A stretch of DNA of 12,735 nucleotides, taken from positions 1-12,735 of the forward strand of contig JABGQJ010000159.1 in the NCBI GenBank assembly GCA_018648945.1, written 5' to 3'. The notes under the pieces are model-generated. The model searched no databases and was not told where the DNA came from. It saw only the letters and a program-made list of their open reading frames with translations. The stretch comes from Victivallales bacterium (GTDB taxonomy: Bacteria > Verrucomicrobiota > Lentisphaeria > Oligosphaerales > Lenti-02). Shown piece by piece: positions 6,779 through 12,735 of the stretch. Position numbers and translations under genes: made by a program. Position 1 is the first letter of the stretch, and each line of letters begins with the position of its first letter.

Positions 6779-7920
6779 TTGGTCCCTTCCCCGCAACGGA
6801 GTTCCTTGAACTCCACCGACGCCTGGCTCTGACCATCGCCCCATCCAACGGCGAGGAACCCCGCCGACGCCTGCTGGCTGACTTGCTCGACAGCCACGGC
6901 ATCGCCCATCACAGCGACAATGCGGGCAATCTGATCGCCTCGGTGGGGAACGGCCCGTGGCAGGATAGCGTCGTGCTGGATGCTCACCTCGACGTCGTCG
7001 AGCGGGGCGGCGCTCTCGAGGTCCGCAACGATGGCGAGTGCCTGCGCGGCCTGGGAGTCGCGGACGATCTCGCCGCCGTGACCGTGCTCGCCCTGGCCCT
7101 GGTCCGGCTGGCCCAAGGCGGCGAGAGCTTCGCGCGCCAACTGGTCTTCCTGTTCTCCACTGGGGAGGAAGGACTCGGCAACCTGCGTGGAGTGCGGCAG
7201 TTCGTGGCCGACCGCCGCCACGCCCCGTTCGCCTTCATCTCCTTCGATGGCACCCGCGAGACCTTCTCCCTCACGGCTCTCGGTTCCCAGCGCTACCAAA
7301 TCGAGGCCCAGACTCCCGGCGGGCACAGCTGGGCTGGCTTCGGCCAGCCGAATGCCATCGAGATCGTCCTCGATTTCCTGGCCAAGATCCGCGAGGACTG
7401 GCGAGTCGCCACGGCGAACGCGGGCGAGCAACCCAGCTCCTACAATTTCGGCACCATCCAGGGGGGGCAGGGCATCAACTCCATCGCCCGACACGCCAGG
7501 GCCACCTTCGAATTCCGCAGTGTGGCACAGGGCATCCTGCAGCAACTGGACGCGGACGCACGCCGCGCCGTGGAACAGCTTCAGACGGACTGCCCGGGCT
7601 CTGACCTGCGCCTGCAACTGCTCGGCGAACGACCAGCCGGGACGGCCTGTCACCGCGATCGCCTGCTCCCGTTAGTGGACGCTGTCCTGGGGCAGAACGT
7701 GGGCAGCCCCCCTCGCGAAGTCCCCATGAGCACCAATATCAACGTCCCTCTTGCCCATGAGTGGCCGGCCGTATGCCTCGGGCTCTGCCAATCCGGCAAT
7801 GCCCACCGGGAAGACGAGTACGTGCGACTGGACTCCCTGCCTTCGGGATGGCATGGTCTGAACCACCTTCTACAGTTCCTGCTATCCGAAGAACTAACTT
7901 CGAGGTGTGTGGATGATTGA
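6775..7920 (+). CDS. M20-family metallohydrolase (deacylase/peptidase)
   Basis: A 381-residue M20/M25/M40 zinc hydrolase. The start is the GTG at 6775, which overlaps the previous gene's stop (GTGA), with AAGGA at 6764-6768 six bases upstream; the frame is open much further back, but only inside the preceding gene. Metal and catalytic residues are visible: H71 and D73 (LDAHLDVVE), D97/D98 (GLGVADDLA), E131/E132 (STGEEGLG), D158 (SFDGT) and H344 (GNAHREDE). The dimerisation-domain motif GGHSWAGFGQPNAIE is at 182-196. No signal peptide, so cytoplasmic. M20 members remove acyl groups from amino acids (ArgE, DapE, aminoacylase, desuccinylase) or cleave short peptides (PepT, CPG2). Tight coupling to the racemase-like enzyme suggests it deacylates the racemised N-acyl-L-amino acid, or cleaves a dipeptide after epimerisation; these two cannot be told apart here. 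Confidence 0.92.
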   Translation: MIGPFPATEFLELHRRLALTIAPSNGEEPRRRLLADLLDSHGIAHHSDNAGNLIASVGNGPWQDSVVLDAHLDVVERGGALEVRNDGECLRGLGVADDLAAVTVLALALVRLAQGGESFARQLVFLFSTGEEGLGNLRGVRQFVADRRHAPFAFISFDGTRETFSLTALGSQRYQIEAQTPGGHSWAGFGQPNAIEIVLDFLAKIREDWRVATANAGEQPSSYNFGTIQGGQGINSIARHARATFEFRSVAQGILQQLDADARRAVEQLQTDCPGSDLRLQLLGERPAGTACHRDRLLPLVDAVLGQNVGSPPREVPMSTNINVPLAHEWPAVCLGLCQSGNAHREDEYVRLDSLPSGWHGLNHLLQFLLSEELTSRCVDD

Positions 7921-8167
7921 GTATGTCGTCGCATGCGCGGTTGTCGCAGTGGGGATGATGCTGGGATTCGGCCTCGTGCGCGTGGCCGCCAATCTTGTCA
8001 TCCTGGCCATCATGCTGTTCGGCTTCGTTCTCGCCGTCCGCAACATCCACCAAGGTGCCTGGGTCGGCTGGCCGGATATCCTCCTCGGCAGCCTGGCCGC
8101 CGGCTTCATCGCCGCCCTGCTCAGCCTCCCCGCCCTCCCCTTCAGCAGCTTCTACAAACGGAAATGA
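7913..8167 (+). CDS. Small three-helix membrane protein, unknown function
   Basis: An 84-residue protein beginning at ATG 7913, with GAGGTG at 7902-7907 five bases upstream; a GTG at 7907 is possible but coincides with that site. It overlaps the end of the M20 gene by eight bases, so the two are probably translationally coupled. Three hydrophobic stretches are seen at about residues 4-22, 25-42 and 55-77. Short polar turns lie between them (R23; RNIHQ at 43-47), and the tail YKRK is basic and suggests a cytoplasmic C-terminus. No cysteines, histidine clusters or recognised motif beyond this. Its place between cytoplasmic hydrolases hints at a membrane link or uptake/efflux helper, but that is a guess from position. 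Too small for a typical independent transporter unless oligomeric. Confidence 0.75.
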   Translation: MIEYVVACAVVAVGMMLGFGLVRVAANLVILAIMLFGFVLAVRNIHQGAWVGWPDILLGSLAAGFIAALLSLPALPFSSFYKRK

Positions 8168-8186
8168 GGAGCATTCGCCGATTGCA

Positions 8187-8214
8187 GATTCCGGATTTCA
8201 GATTTCAGATTTGG
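8187..8214 (+). repeat. 7-bp tandem repeat array, left arm
   Basis: Four consecutive heptamers in register: GATTCCG, GATTTCA, GATTTCA, GATTTGG. They lie just after the small membrane protein gene and are roughly complementary to heptamers at 8301-8335, so the pair forms an interrupted inverted repeat between two genes. Confidence 0.75.
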
Positions 8215-8220
8215 GGAGGG

Positions 8221-8256
8221 GAATCAGACGAATCAGCCGGATCGGACGAATCGGAC
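8221..8256 (+). repeat. 9-bp tandem repeat array (consensus GAATCRGAC)
   Basis: Four 9-bp units in perfect register: GAATCAGAC, GAATCAGCC, GGATCGGAC, GAATCGGAC. They form the loop side of the inverted heptamer element. Not part of any gene judged real; read through, they would code a repetitive acidic Ser/Asp/Glu peptide. Confidence 0.8.
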
Positions 8257-8300
8257 AGTGTGGTCCCTCATCTCGCTTCTTCCCTCCCAGTCCCTCCTCC

Positions 8301-8335
8301 AATCTGAGACCTCAAATCTGAAATCTCAAATTCCC
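8301..8335 (+). repeat. 7-bp repeat array, right inverted arm
   Basis: Heptamers AATCTGA, GACCTCA, AATCTGA, AATCTCA, AATTCCC run in register and are largely the reverse complement of the left array. The inner part, CCCTCCTCCAATCT, also pairs imperfectly with AGATTTGGGGAGGG at 8207-8220. The element ends six bases before the ribosome binding site of the first M42 gene, so folding could affect read-through or translation. Confidence 0.72.
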
Positions 8336-8351
8336 AATAACGAGGTGCACC

Positions 8352-9431
8352 GTGGAACTTACTGCTTTTCTCAAGACGTTGTCGGAGGCGTCCGGCGTCT
8401 CTGGCTACGAGAACGATGTGGGCGACCTGGCTCGGGAGCAATTCGCGCCCTGCGCGGATGAGGTCCGCACCGATGCCCTGGGCAATGTCATCGCCTTCCG
8501 GCGCGGCACGGGGCCGGAACCCCGGCCCCGCATCATGCTGGCCGGGCACATGGATGAGATCGGCCTCATGGTCACCCGACTGGAGGGTGCCTTCATCCGT
8601 TTCACCCAGGTCGGTGGCTTCGACGTCCGCACCTTGCCGGGGCAAGAGGTGACCGTCCACGGTCGCCGCCAACTCCACGGCATCATCGGCTGTCGGCCGC
8701 CCCATGTTCTCTCTGCTGCCGACCGGGCCAAGCCAGCCCCCATGGCAGACCTCTTCGTCGATGTCGGCATGGAGGAGGAGGAACTCGCCAAGGTCGTTCG
8801 CACCGGCGACATCATCACGCTCGCGTCCGGTTGCGTGGAACTGAAGAACGACCGCTTGGCCGGCAAGGCCTTCGACGACCGGGCGGCCGTCGCCGCCATC
8901 GCTGCCTGCATGGAGGAACTGGCGGGGGGCAGCCATCACTGGGATGTGTACGCCGTCGCCACCGTCCAGGAAGAGGTGGGTCTGCGCGGGGCCATGGTCA
9001 GCGCCTACGGGATCATGCCCGACATCGGCATCGCCATCGATGTGGGCTTTGCCAAGCAGCCCGGCTTCGATGGTTTTGATGCCATCGAGCTGGACAAGGG
9101 GCCGGCCCTGACCATCGGGCCCAACATCCACCCCAGACTCTTCGACGCGATCGAGACCGTCGCCAAGGACCAAGAGATCCCCTACCAGACATCCGTCTCT
9201 CCTCGCGGTACGGGGACTGACGCCAACGCCATGCAGATCACCCGCGAGGGCATCGCCACGGCCCTGCTCGCCATCCCTGAGCGCAGCATGCACACCCCCG
9301 CCGAGACCATCTGCGTGCGCGATGTGGCCCGCACCGGCCGCCTGCTGGCCCGTTTCATTCAGTCCCTCGACGCCGAGTCACTCGGGGCTCTGGCCTGGGA
9401 TGCTCCCGCCAAGGAGGAGGACGGCAAATGA
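8352..9431 (+). CDS. M42-family aminopeptidase, first of three
   Basis: A 359-residue member of the M42 family (TET aminopeptidase/FrvX/CelM-like), which binds two metal ions and usually forms large tetrahedral dodecamers that trim peptides in the cytoplasm. The GTG start at 8352 has GAGGTG (8342-8347) four bases upstream. Ligand motifs are complete: AGHMDEIG (H66, D68), GKAFDDR (D175/D176), VQEEVGLRG (catalytic E207/E208), AIDVGF (D230) and SMHTPAE (H314). The internal PDZ-like/TET domain lies between about residues 75 and 165, with IIGCRPPHVLS and LFVDVGMEEEE typical of the family. It has a short acidic tail absent from the other two copies. It overlaps the next gene in ATGA, so the two are coupled. 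The residues that set specificity cannot be read with confidence. Confidence 0.94.
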   Translation: MELTAFLKTLSEASGVSGYENDVGDLAREQFAPCADEVRTDALGNVIAFRRGTGPEPRPRIMLAGHMDEIGLMVTRLEGAFIRFTQVGGFDVRTLPGQEVTVHGRRQLHGIIGCRPPHVLSAADRAKPAPMADLFVDVGMEEEELAKVVRTGDIITLASGCVELKNDRLAGKAFDDRAAVAAIAACMEELAGGSHHWDVYAVATVQEEVGLRGAMVSAYGIMPDIGIAIDVGFAKQPGFDGFDAIELDKGPALTIGPNIHPRLFDAIETVAKDQEIPYQTSVSPRGTGTDANAMQITREGIATALLAIPERSMHTPAETICVRDVARTGRLLARFIQSLDAESLGALAWDAPAKEEDGK

Positions 9432-10459
9432 TCCTCGAAACCCTATCCAATGCCTTTGGCCCATCCGGCTGCGAGACCGAGGTCCGCGTTGCCATCCGCG
9501 AAGCCATTCAGGACCATGTGGACGACCTCCAGGTGGACCACCTGGGCAACCTGATCGCCTGCCAGAAGGGCACGACCTCAGACTTGACCGTCATGGTCGC
9601 CGCCCACATGGACGAAGTGGGCTTCATGATTACCAGCGCCGACGATTCCGGCATGCTCCGCTTCACCATCGTCGGCGGCATCGACCATCGCGTGCTCCCC
9701 GCCGAACGCGTCCTCGTGGGACCGGACAAGATCCCCGGCGTCATCGCCATCAAGCCCGTCCACAAAACCACCCCCGACGAACGAGGCAAGGTCGTCAATG
9801 CCGATCAACTCGCCATCGATATCGGGGCCAAGAACAAGGGGGAAGCCGAAGGCGCCGCGAAGAAGGGCGACTACGGGGTCTTCGCCACCACCTTCCGCGA
9901 TATGGGCGATACCGTCTGCGGCAAGGCCTTTGACGACCGGGCCGGCTGCGCCGTGCTGGTCGAACTGATCAAGCGCGGCCCCTATCCGTTCACCTTCCGA
10001 CCGGTCTTCACCACCATGGAAGAGATCGGCCTGCGCGGTGCCCGCGTGGCAGGCTTCGCGGTCAACCCCGACGCCGCCTTTGTTCTCGAAGGCACCATCT
10101 GCGACGACAGCCCCAAGGAGCGGGACGAGAGTCCCACCACCGAGCTTGGCAAAGGCCCCGCAATCAGCCTTGCGGACCCGTCCACCATCGCCGACCGCCG
10201 CCTCGTCAAGCTCCTGCTCGAAACCGCCGATATCGAAGGCATTCCCTGCCAGTTCAAGCAACCAGGCAAGGGCGGCACCGATGCGGGTGCCATCCATCTG
10301 GCCCGCGAAGGGGTACCCGCCATCACCATCTCGGTGCCCTGCCGCTACATCCACAGTCCGGTCAGCTTGCTGCACAAGCGCGATTTCGCGCAGACCGTGG
10401 ACCTGCTCGCCGCCGCCATGAAACGACTCCCCGACACCTTCGAGCGCACCCGCTCCTGA
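9428..10459 (+). CDS. M42-family aminopeptidase, second of three (EGT subtype)
   Basis: A 343-residue M42 aminopeptidase. The ATG at 9428 overlaps the previous stop (ATGA) and follows AAGGAGGAGG at 9411-9420, a strong ribosome binding site. Motifs: AAHMDEVGF (H60, D62), GKAFDDRAG (D169/D170), TMEEIGLRG (E198/E199) and CRYIHSP (H309). Where its neighbours have an Asp-Val pair, this copy reads VLEGTICDD, so E221 probably serves as the metal ligand; this Glu version is known in a subgroup of M42 proteins. The product therefore belongs to a different M42 branch from its neighbours, which argues against very recent duplication. Cytoplasmic, no signal peptide. The next gene follows after 18 bases. 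Substrate preference is unknown. Confidence 0.94.
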   Translation: MILETLSNAFGPSGCETEVRVAIREAIQDHVDDLQVDHLGNLIACQKGTTSDLTVMVAAHMDEVGFMITSADDSGMLRFTIVGGIDHRVLPAERVLVGPDKIPGVIAIKPVHKTTPDERGKVVNADQLAIDIGAKNKGEAEGAAKKGDYGVFATTFRDMGDTVCGKAFDDRAGCAVLVELIKRGPYPFTFRPVFTTMEEIGLRGARVAGFAVNPDAAFVLEGTICDDSPKERDESPTTELGKGPAISLADPSTIADRRLVKLLLETADIEGIPCQFKQPGKGGTDAGAIHLAREGVPAITISVPCRYIHSPVSLLHKRDFAQTVDLLAAAMKRLPDTFERTRS

Positions 10460-10477
10460 CCTACGGAGATTCCCCTG

Positions 10478-11470
10478 ATGAAAGACACCATTCGCACCTT
10501 GGTCGAGAGCTTTGGCCCCTCCGGCAGTGAAGACCGAGTCCGGGCCATCATTCGCGAGATGGTCGAGCCCCACGCCGACGAGATCCGCGTCGATGCCCTC
10601 GGCAACCTGATCGTCCTCAAACACGGCGATGGCTCCGGCAAGCGCGTCATGCTTTCCGGCCATATGGACGAAATCGGCGTGATCGTCTCCTACATCGACG
10701 AGAAGGGCTTCGTCCGCGTCCAACCCGTGGGCGGCGTCTATCCCATGCTGGAAGTGGGCGGGCGCGTGCAGTTCGAGAACGGCATCGTTGGTGTCGTCAG
10801 CTACGAGAAGCTCAACGGCAACACCCAGCCTGGCATCGACAAGCTCTTCGTGGACGTCGCGGCGAGCAGCCGCGAGGATTGCCCGGTTAAGCTCGGCGAT
10901 ATGGCCTGCTTCCTCCAGCCCATGGTCGAAGTCGGTGCCCACCTCACCTCCAAGGCCATGGACGACCGGATCGGCTGCGCCGTCCTGGTCGAGACCCTCC
11001 GCCAGCTCGGCGACACGCCCCACGAAGTGGTCGTCGTCTTCAGCACCCAGGAGGAGGTCGGCCTGCGCGGTGCCACCACCGCCGCCTTCGGCATCAAGCC
11101 CGACGTGGGGATCGCCGTGGACGTCACCCTCTGCCCCGACACCCCCGAGCCCGCCATCAAGATGGCCATCGCCATCGACCAAGGCCCCGCCATCAAGATC
11201 AAGGACGGCGGCATGATCGCCACGGCCTGGGTCAAGGACTGGATGATCGACACCGCCGAGGCCCAGGACATCCCCTACCAGCTCGAAGTCCTCGTCGGCG
11301 GCACCACCGACGCCCGCGCCATGCAGACCACCCGCGACGGCGTCGCCAGCGGCTGCCTCTCCATCCCTTGCCGCTACGTCCATTCCCCCTCCGAAACCGT
11401 CGGCCTCGCCGATGTCGAGAACGCCGTCAAACTCCTCCTCGCCATGCTCTCTGCGCCGTTGCCGAACTGA
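10478..11470 (+). CDS. M42-family aminopeptidase, third of three
   Basis: A 330-residue M42 aminopeptidase, the shortest of the set. GGAG at 10465-10468 lies nine bases before the ATG. Motifs: SGHMDEIGV (H62, D64), KAMDDRIG (D162/D163), STQEEVGLRG (E192/E193), VDVTLCPD (D215) and CRYVHSPSE (H302). All five ligand positions and the catalytic Glu pair are intact, so it should be active. The central domain lacks the G-x-x-PPH segment of the first copy and instead reads VVSYEKLNGN (107-116), suggesting a different oligomer interface or gating. Cytoplasmic. It sits at the end of the M42 trio; the following gene starts 45 bases on. Other M42 proteins are called glutamyl aminopeptidase, deblocking aminopeptidase or, historically, endoglucanase M; the last name would be misleading. 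Confidence 0.94.
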   Translation: MKDTIRTLVESFGPSGSEDRVRAIIREMVEPHADEIRVDALGNLIVLKHGDGSGKRVMLSGHMDEIGVIVSYIDEKGFVRVQPVGGVYPMLEVGGRVQFENGIVGVVSYEKLNGNTQPGIDKLFVDVAASSREDCPVKLGDMACFLQPMVEVGAHLTSKAMDDRIGCAVLVETLRQLGDTPHEVVVVFSTQEEVGLRGATTAAFGIKPDVGIAVDVTLCPDTPEPAIKMAIAIDQGPAIKIKDGGMIATAWVKDWMIDTAEAQDIPYQLEVLVGGTTDARAMQTTRDGVASGCLSIPCRYVHSPSETVGLADVENAVKLLLAMLSAPLPN

Positions 11471-11515
11471 CCCCTCCGCCAGCACGAAACACAATCCCAC
11501 GAGTGATGTGCCAAA

Positions 11516-11923
11516 GTGAGAATCGAAGAACAACACCCTGACGTGCTCCAGAACATCGAGTTCGCCGTGATGCAGACCCACCGCGAGCATCCCAAGATGT
11601 CCGACCATGTGGTTCTGCGGACCTACGGTGCAGTCCTCGACTCCTACGCGGCAGAGCAGGTTGGCCGGGAGCCACGGGAATGGAAACCCACGCAAACCGA
11701 GCAGGAGTTGTTCGACCGGGTCAGAGCCATGTGCGAAACCCGCCTTGGCAGGGATTCCCTCGAGACGGAGGACGACTCTGTCCACGAGATGAGCCTTCCC
11801 GACCCCATCGACGTGCCGACCCTCATGCTCTGCCTCAAGCGACTCCGCAAGTCCGTTCAGACCTGGACCAAGCGCCACGGCAACCAGGGCTACCTGGGGT
11901 TCATCGGCCAGTTCGTGAAGTAA
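11516..11923 (+). CDS. Conserved-looking hypothetical protein, 135 residues
   Basis: Starts with GTG at 11516; an in-frame TGA at 11504 rules out a longer form, and no clear Shine-Dalgarno is seen. Begins MRIEEQHPDVLQNIEFAV and is soluble and helical. Two parts are visible: residues 9-80 (LQNIEFAV, AVLDSYAAEQ, ELFDRVRAMCETRLGR) and a C-terminal block PTLMLCLKRLRKSV (101-114) followed by W117, then KRHGNQGYLGFIGQF. From memory, this layout, with a basic KSV-x-x-W stretch and a final G-x-QGYL-x-FI motif, is like an uncharacterised protein family found in Chloroflexota, Cyanobacteria and Planctomycetota; I cannot name its function. It lies 45 bp after the M42 trio on the same strand and may be the last gene of that transcript, since a strong hairpin follows 31 bp later. 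The basic helical tail could bind nucleic acid, but this is speculation. Confidence 0.75.
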   Translation: MRIEEQHPDVLQNIEFAVMQTHREHPKMSDHVVLRTYGAVLDSYAAEQVGREPREWKPTQTEQELFDRVRAMCETRLGRDSLETEDDSVHEMSLPDPIDVPTLMLCLKRLRKSVQTWTKRHGNQGYLGFIGQFVK

Positions 11924-11953
11924 CAGCATCGTGGGGGCACCAACGCTGACCTG

Positions 11954-11984
11954 GGGCAGCCAGACCGAAACGGTTTGGCTGCCC
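11954..11984 (+). terminator. Strong hairpin after the M42/hypothetical operon
   Basis: GGGCAGCCAGACCG at 11954-11967 pairs with CGGTTTGGCTGCCC at 11971-11984 around an AAA loop. All 14 pairs form if one G-U is allowed. It lies 31 bp after the stop of the 135-residue gene and before the next gene's leader. There is no classic T-run, only TGGTTGCT downstream, so efficiency is uncertain, but position and stem strength fit a terminator or a 3'-end stabilising structure. Confidence 0.6.
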
Positions 11985-12081
11985 TGGTTGCTCATGCCGA
12001 GCGTGTGGTCAGCCGACGGTGCACGTGGTAGGGTGTGCGGTCAGCCCGAACACAAGCTCCCTGCCCTCTGGAGACGGTCCC

Positions 12082-12735
12082 ATGGTTCGCTTCAAAGCAC
12101 ACCTCGCCTTCTGCCTGCTCGCGGGAATGCTACTGGCCCAGGATGAGCCGCAACGACTGTTGCACCTGCAGTTCGAGGGATCAGAGGAAATCGGGAAGCT
12201 GGGCGGCCGCGTGATCGGCAAGGCAGTCTACCAGCCGGGCAAGGTGGGACAGGGCTACCTGTGCACGGGGGAGGACGGGCATCTGGAGATCACGAATCCA
12301 GATCGGCTGCGACAGGCAGCGGGCACCATCGAGCTGTGGTGCCAGATGGTGGAGAAGCCGGTGCCCGGCAGCGCGACGGTCCTCTTCGATGCCGTGGGCA
12401 CATTCGGTTGGTGGGACCGCTTCGTGATCCAACTGGGCCGGACCGAGAAGGGCACAAGCTGTCAAGGCTCGGTGATCCGCAACAAGAGCATCCGCTATGG
12501 TGCCGAAACCACTCTGAAGACCTTGCTGCCCTTGACTCCCGGCGCGTGGCGCCATCTGGCCATGACCTGGACGAACGTGTCCAGCGGGCGCCGTGATGCC
12601 GAGGTACGGCTATACCTCGACGGCACCGAGGTGGATTGCCAGCGCGGACAGGATCTTGCCCAGCACGCCCTCCCCAAGAAGCTGCTGATCGGCGATGCCC
12701 TGAACTGGACCGCCCGCCCCAAGACGCAGCAACCG
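12082..12735 (+). CDS. Secreted LamG/concanavalin-A-like domain protein, 3' end cut by window edge
   Basis: The ATG at 12082 has GGAG (12070-12073) eight bases upstream, and the frame stays open for 218 codons to the right edge. Residues 1-19 form a signal peptide (basic VRFKAH, hydrophobic LAFCLLAGMLLA), so the protein is exported. A LamG_3-type beta-sandwich spans about residues 25-205: LLHLQFEG start, AGTIELWCQM at 80-89, WRHLAMTW at 156-163 and the hallmark VRLYLDGTEVD at 175-185. These domains bind or present carbohydrates and are common in large secreted proteins of Planctomycetota and relatives, often joined to glycosidases or other catalytic parts. What follows the domain lies outside the window, so no enzyme activity can be given. 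It has its own leader after the hairpin and probably its own promoter. Confidence 0.85.
   Translation, partial: MVRFKAHLAFCLLAGMLLAQDEPQRLLHLQFEGSEEIGKLGGRVIGKAVYQPGKVGQGYLCTGEDGHLEITNPDRLRQAAGTIELWCQMVEKPVPGSATVLFDAVGTFGWWDRFVIQLGRTEKGTSCQGSVIRNKSIRYGAETTLKTLLPLTPGAWRHLAMTWTNVSSGRRDAEVRLYLDGTEVDCQRGQDLAQHALPKKLLIGDALNWTARPKTQQP

Noticed and set aside
7933..8321. Alternative-frame ORFs running through the repeat region
   Set aside because: They are shadows of the small membrane protein extended through the nonamer repeats, with repetitive Ser/Asp/Glu peptides and no start signals.
8187..8335. CRISPR array
   Set aside because: Repeat units are only 7 and 9 bp, directly adjacent with no spacers, and no cas genes are present.
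6637..9293. Antisense ORFs at 6637-7653 and 8268-9293
   Set aside because: They are opposite the M20 gene and the first M42 gene; compositions are shadow-like and no ribosome binding sites or motifs support them.
9578..11995. 805-codon antisense ORF opposite the M42 genes
   Set aside because: It lies wholly opposite three M42 genes and most of the 135-residue gene, all with clear motifs and ribosome binding sites. Its protein is low-complexity (runs of Gly, Ala, Asp, Val, His), as expected from the complement of GC-rich codons.
1..12735. Insertion sequences, phage or integrase genes, tRNA or rRNA
   Set aside because: No transposase, integrase or phage protein motif and no tRNA/rRNA-like sequence was seen on either strand.

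Overview
The window is high-GC DNA with tightly packed genes, GGAG-type ribosome binding sites and several GTG starts. It carries an exported heparinase II/III-type lyase, a type I sulfatase and an exported LamG protein. This mix suggests an environmental glycan-degrading bacterium, possibly of the Planctomycetota/PVC group, Armatimonadota or a similar phylum. No rRNA, tRNA or phylogenetic marker gene is present, so the assignment is only a guess.

Left part (1-4336): a very long minus-strand gene runs off the left edge and encodes an exported heparinase II/III-like polysaccharide lyase of at least 906 residues. It is divergent from a plus-strand sulfatase with an intact C-T-P-S-R formylglycine motif. 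The 147-bp gap between them holds a perfect 12-bp palindrome and an 18-bp-spaced near-repeat. Together they look like a small module for a sulfated, uronate-containing glycan.

Middle (4337-5507): a promoter overlapped by a near-consensus Zur-type operator precedes a znuA-like zinc-binding lipoprotein. No ABC permease or ATPase gene lies beside it. A 63-residue minus-strand gene of unknown function ends tail-to-tail with it.

Right-centre (5651-11923): a probable operon. It starts with an enolase-superfamily enzyme of the N-acylamino-acid racemase/o-succinylbenzoate synthase group. An M20 metallohydrolase overlaps its stop codon (GTGA), followed by an 84-residue three-helix membrane protein. 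After a 184-bp gap with ordered 7-bp and 9-bp repeats come three consecutive but divergent M42 aminopeptidases and a 135-residue conserved-looking protein. The simplest reading is a peptide and amino-acid salvage locus: M42 enzymes trim peptides, while the racemase and M20 enzyme interconvert and deacylate N-acyl amino acids. This resembles the known NSAR/desuccinylase route for turning D- into L-amino acids, but no acyltransferase gene is visible.

Right end (11924-12735): a strong 14-bp hairpin, then the first 218 residues of a secreted LamG/concanavalin-A-like protein cut by the window edge. Large antisense ORFs, including one of 805 codons opposite the M42 genes, are coding shadows caused by GC-rich codon use.
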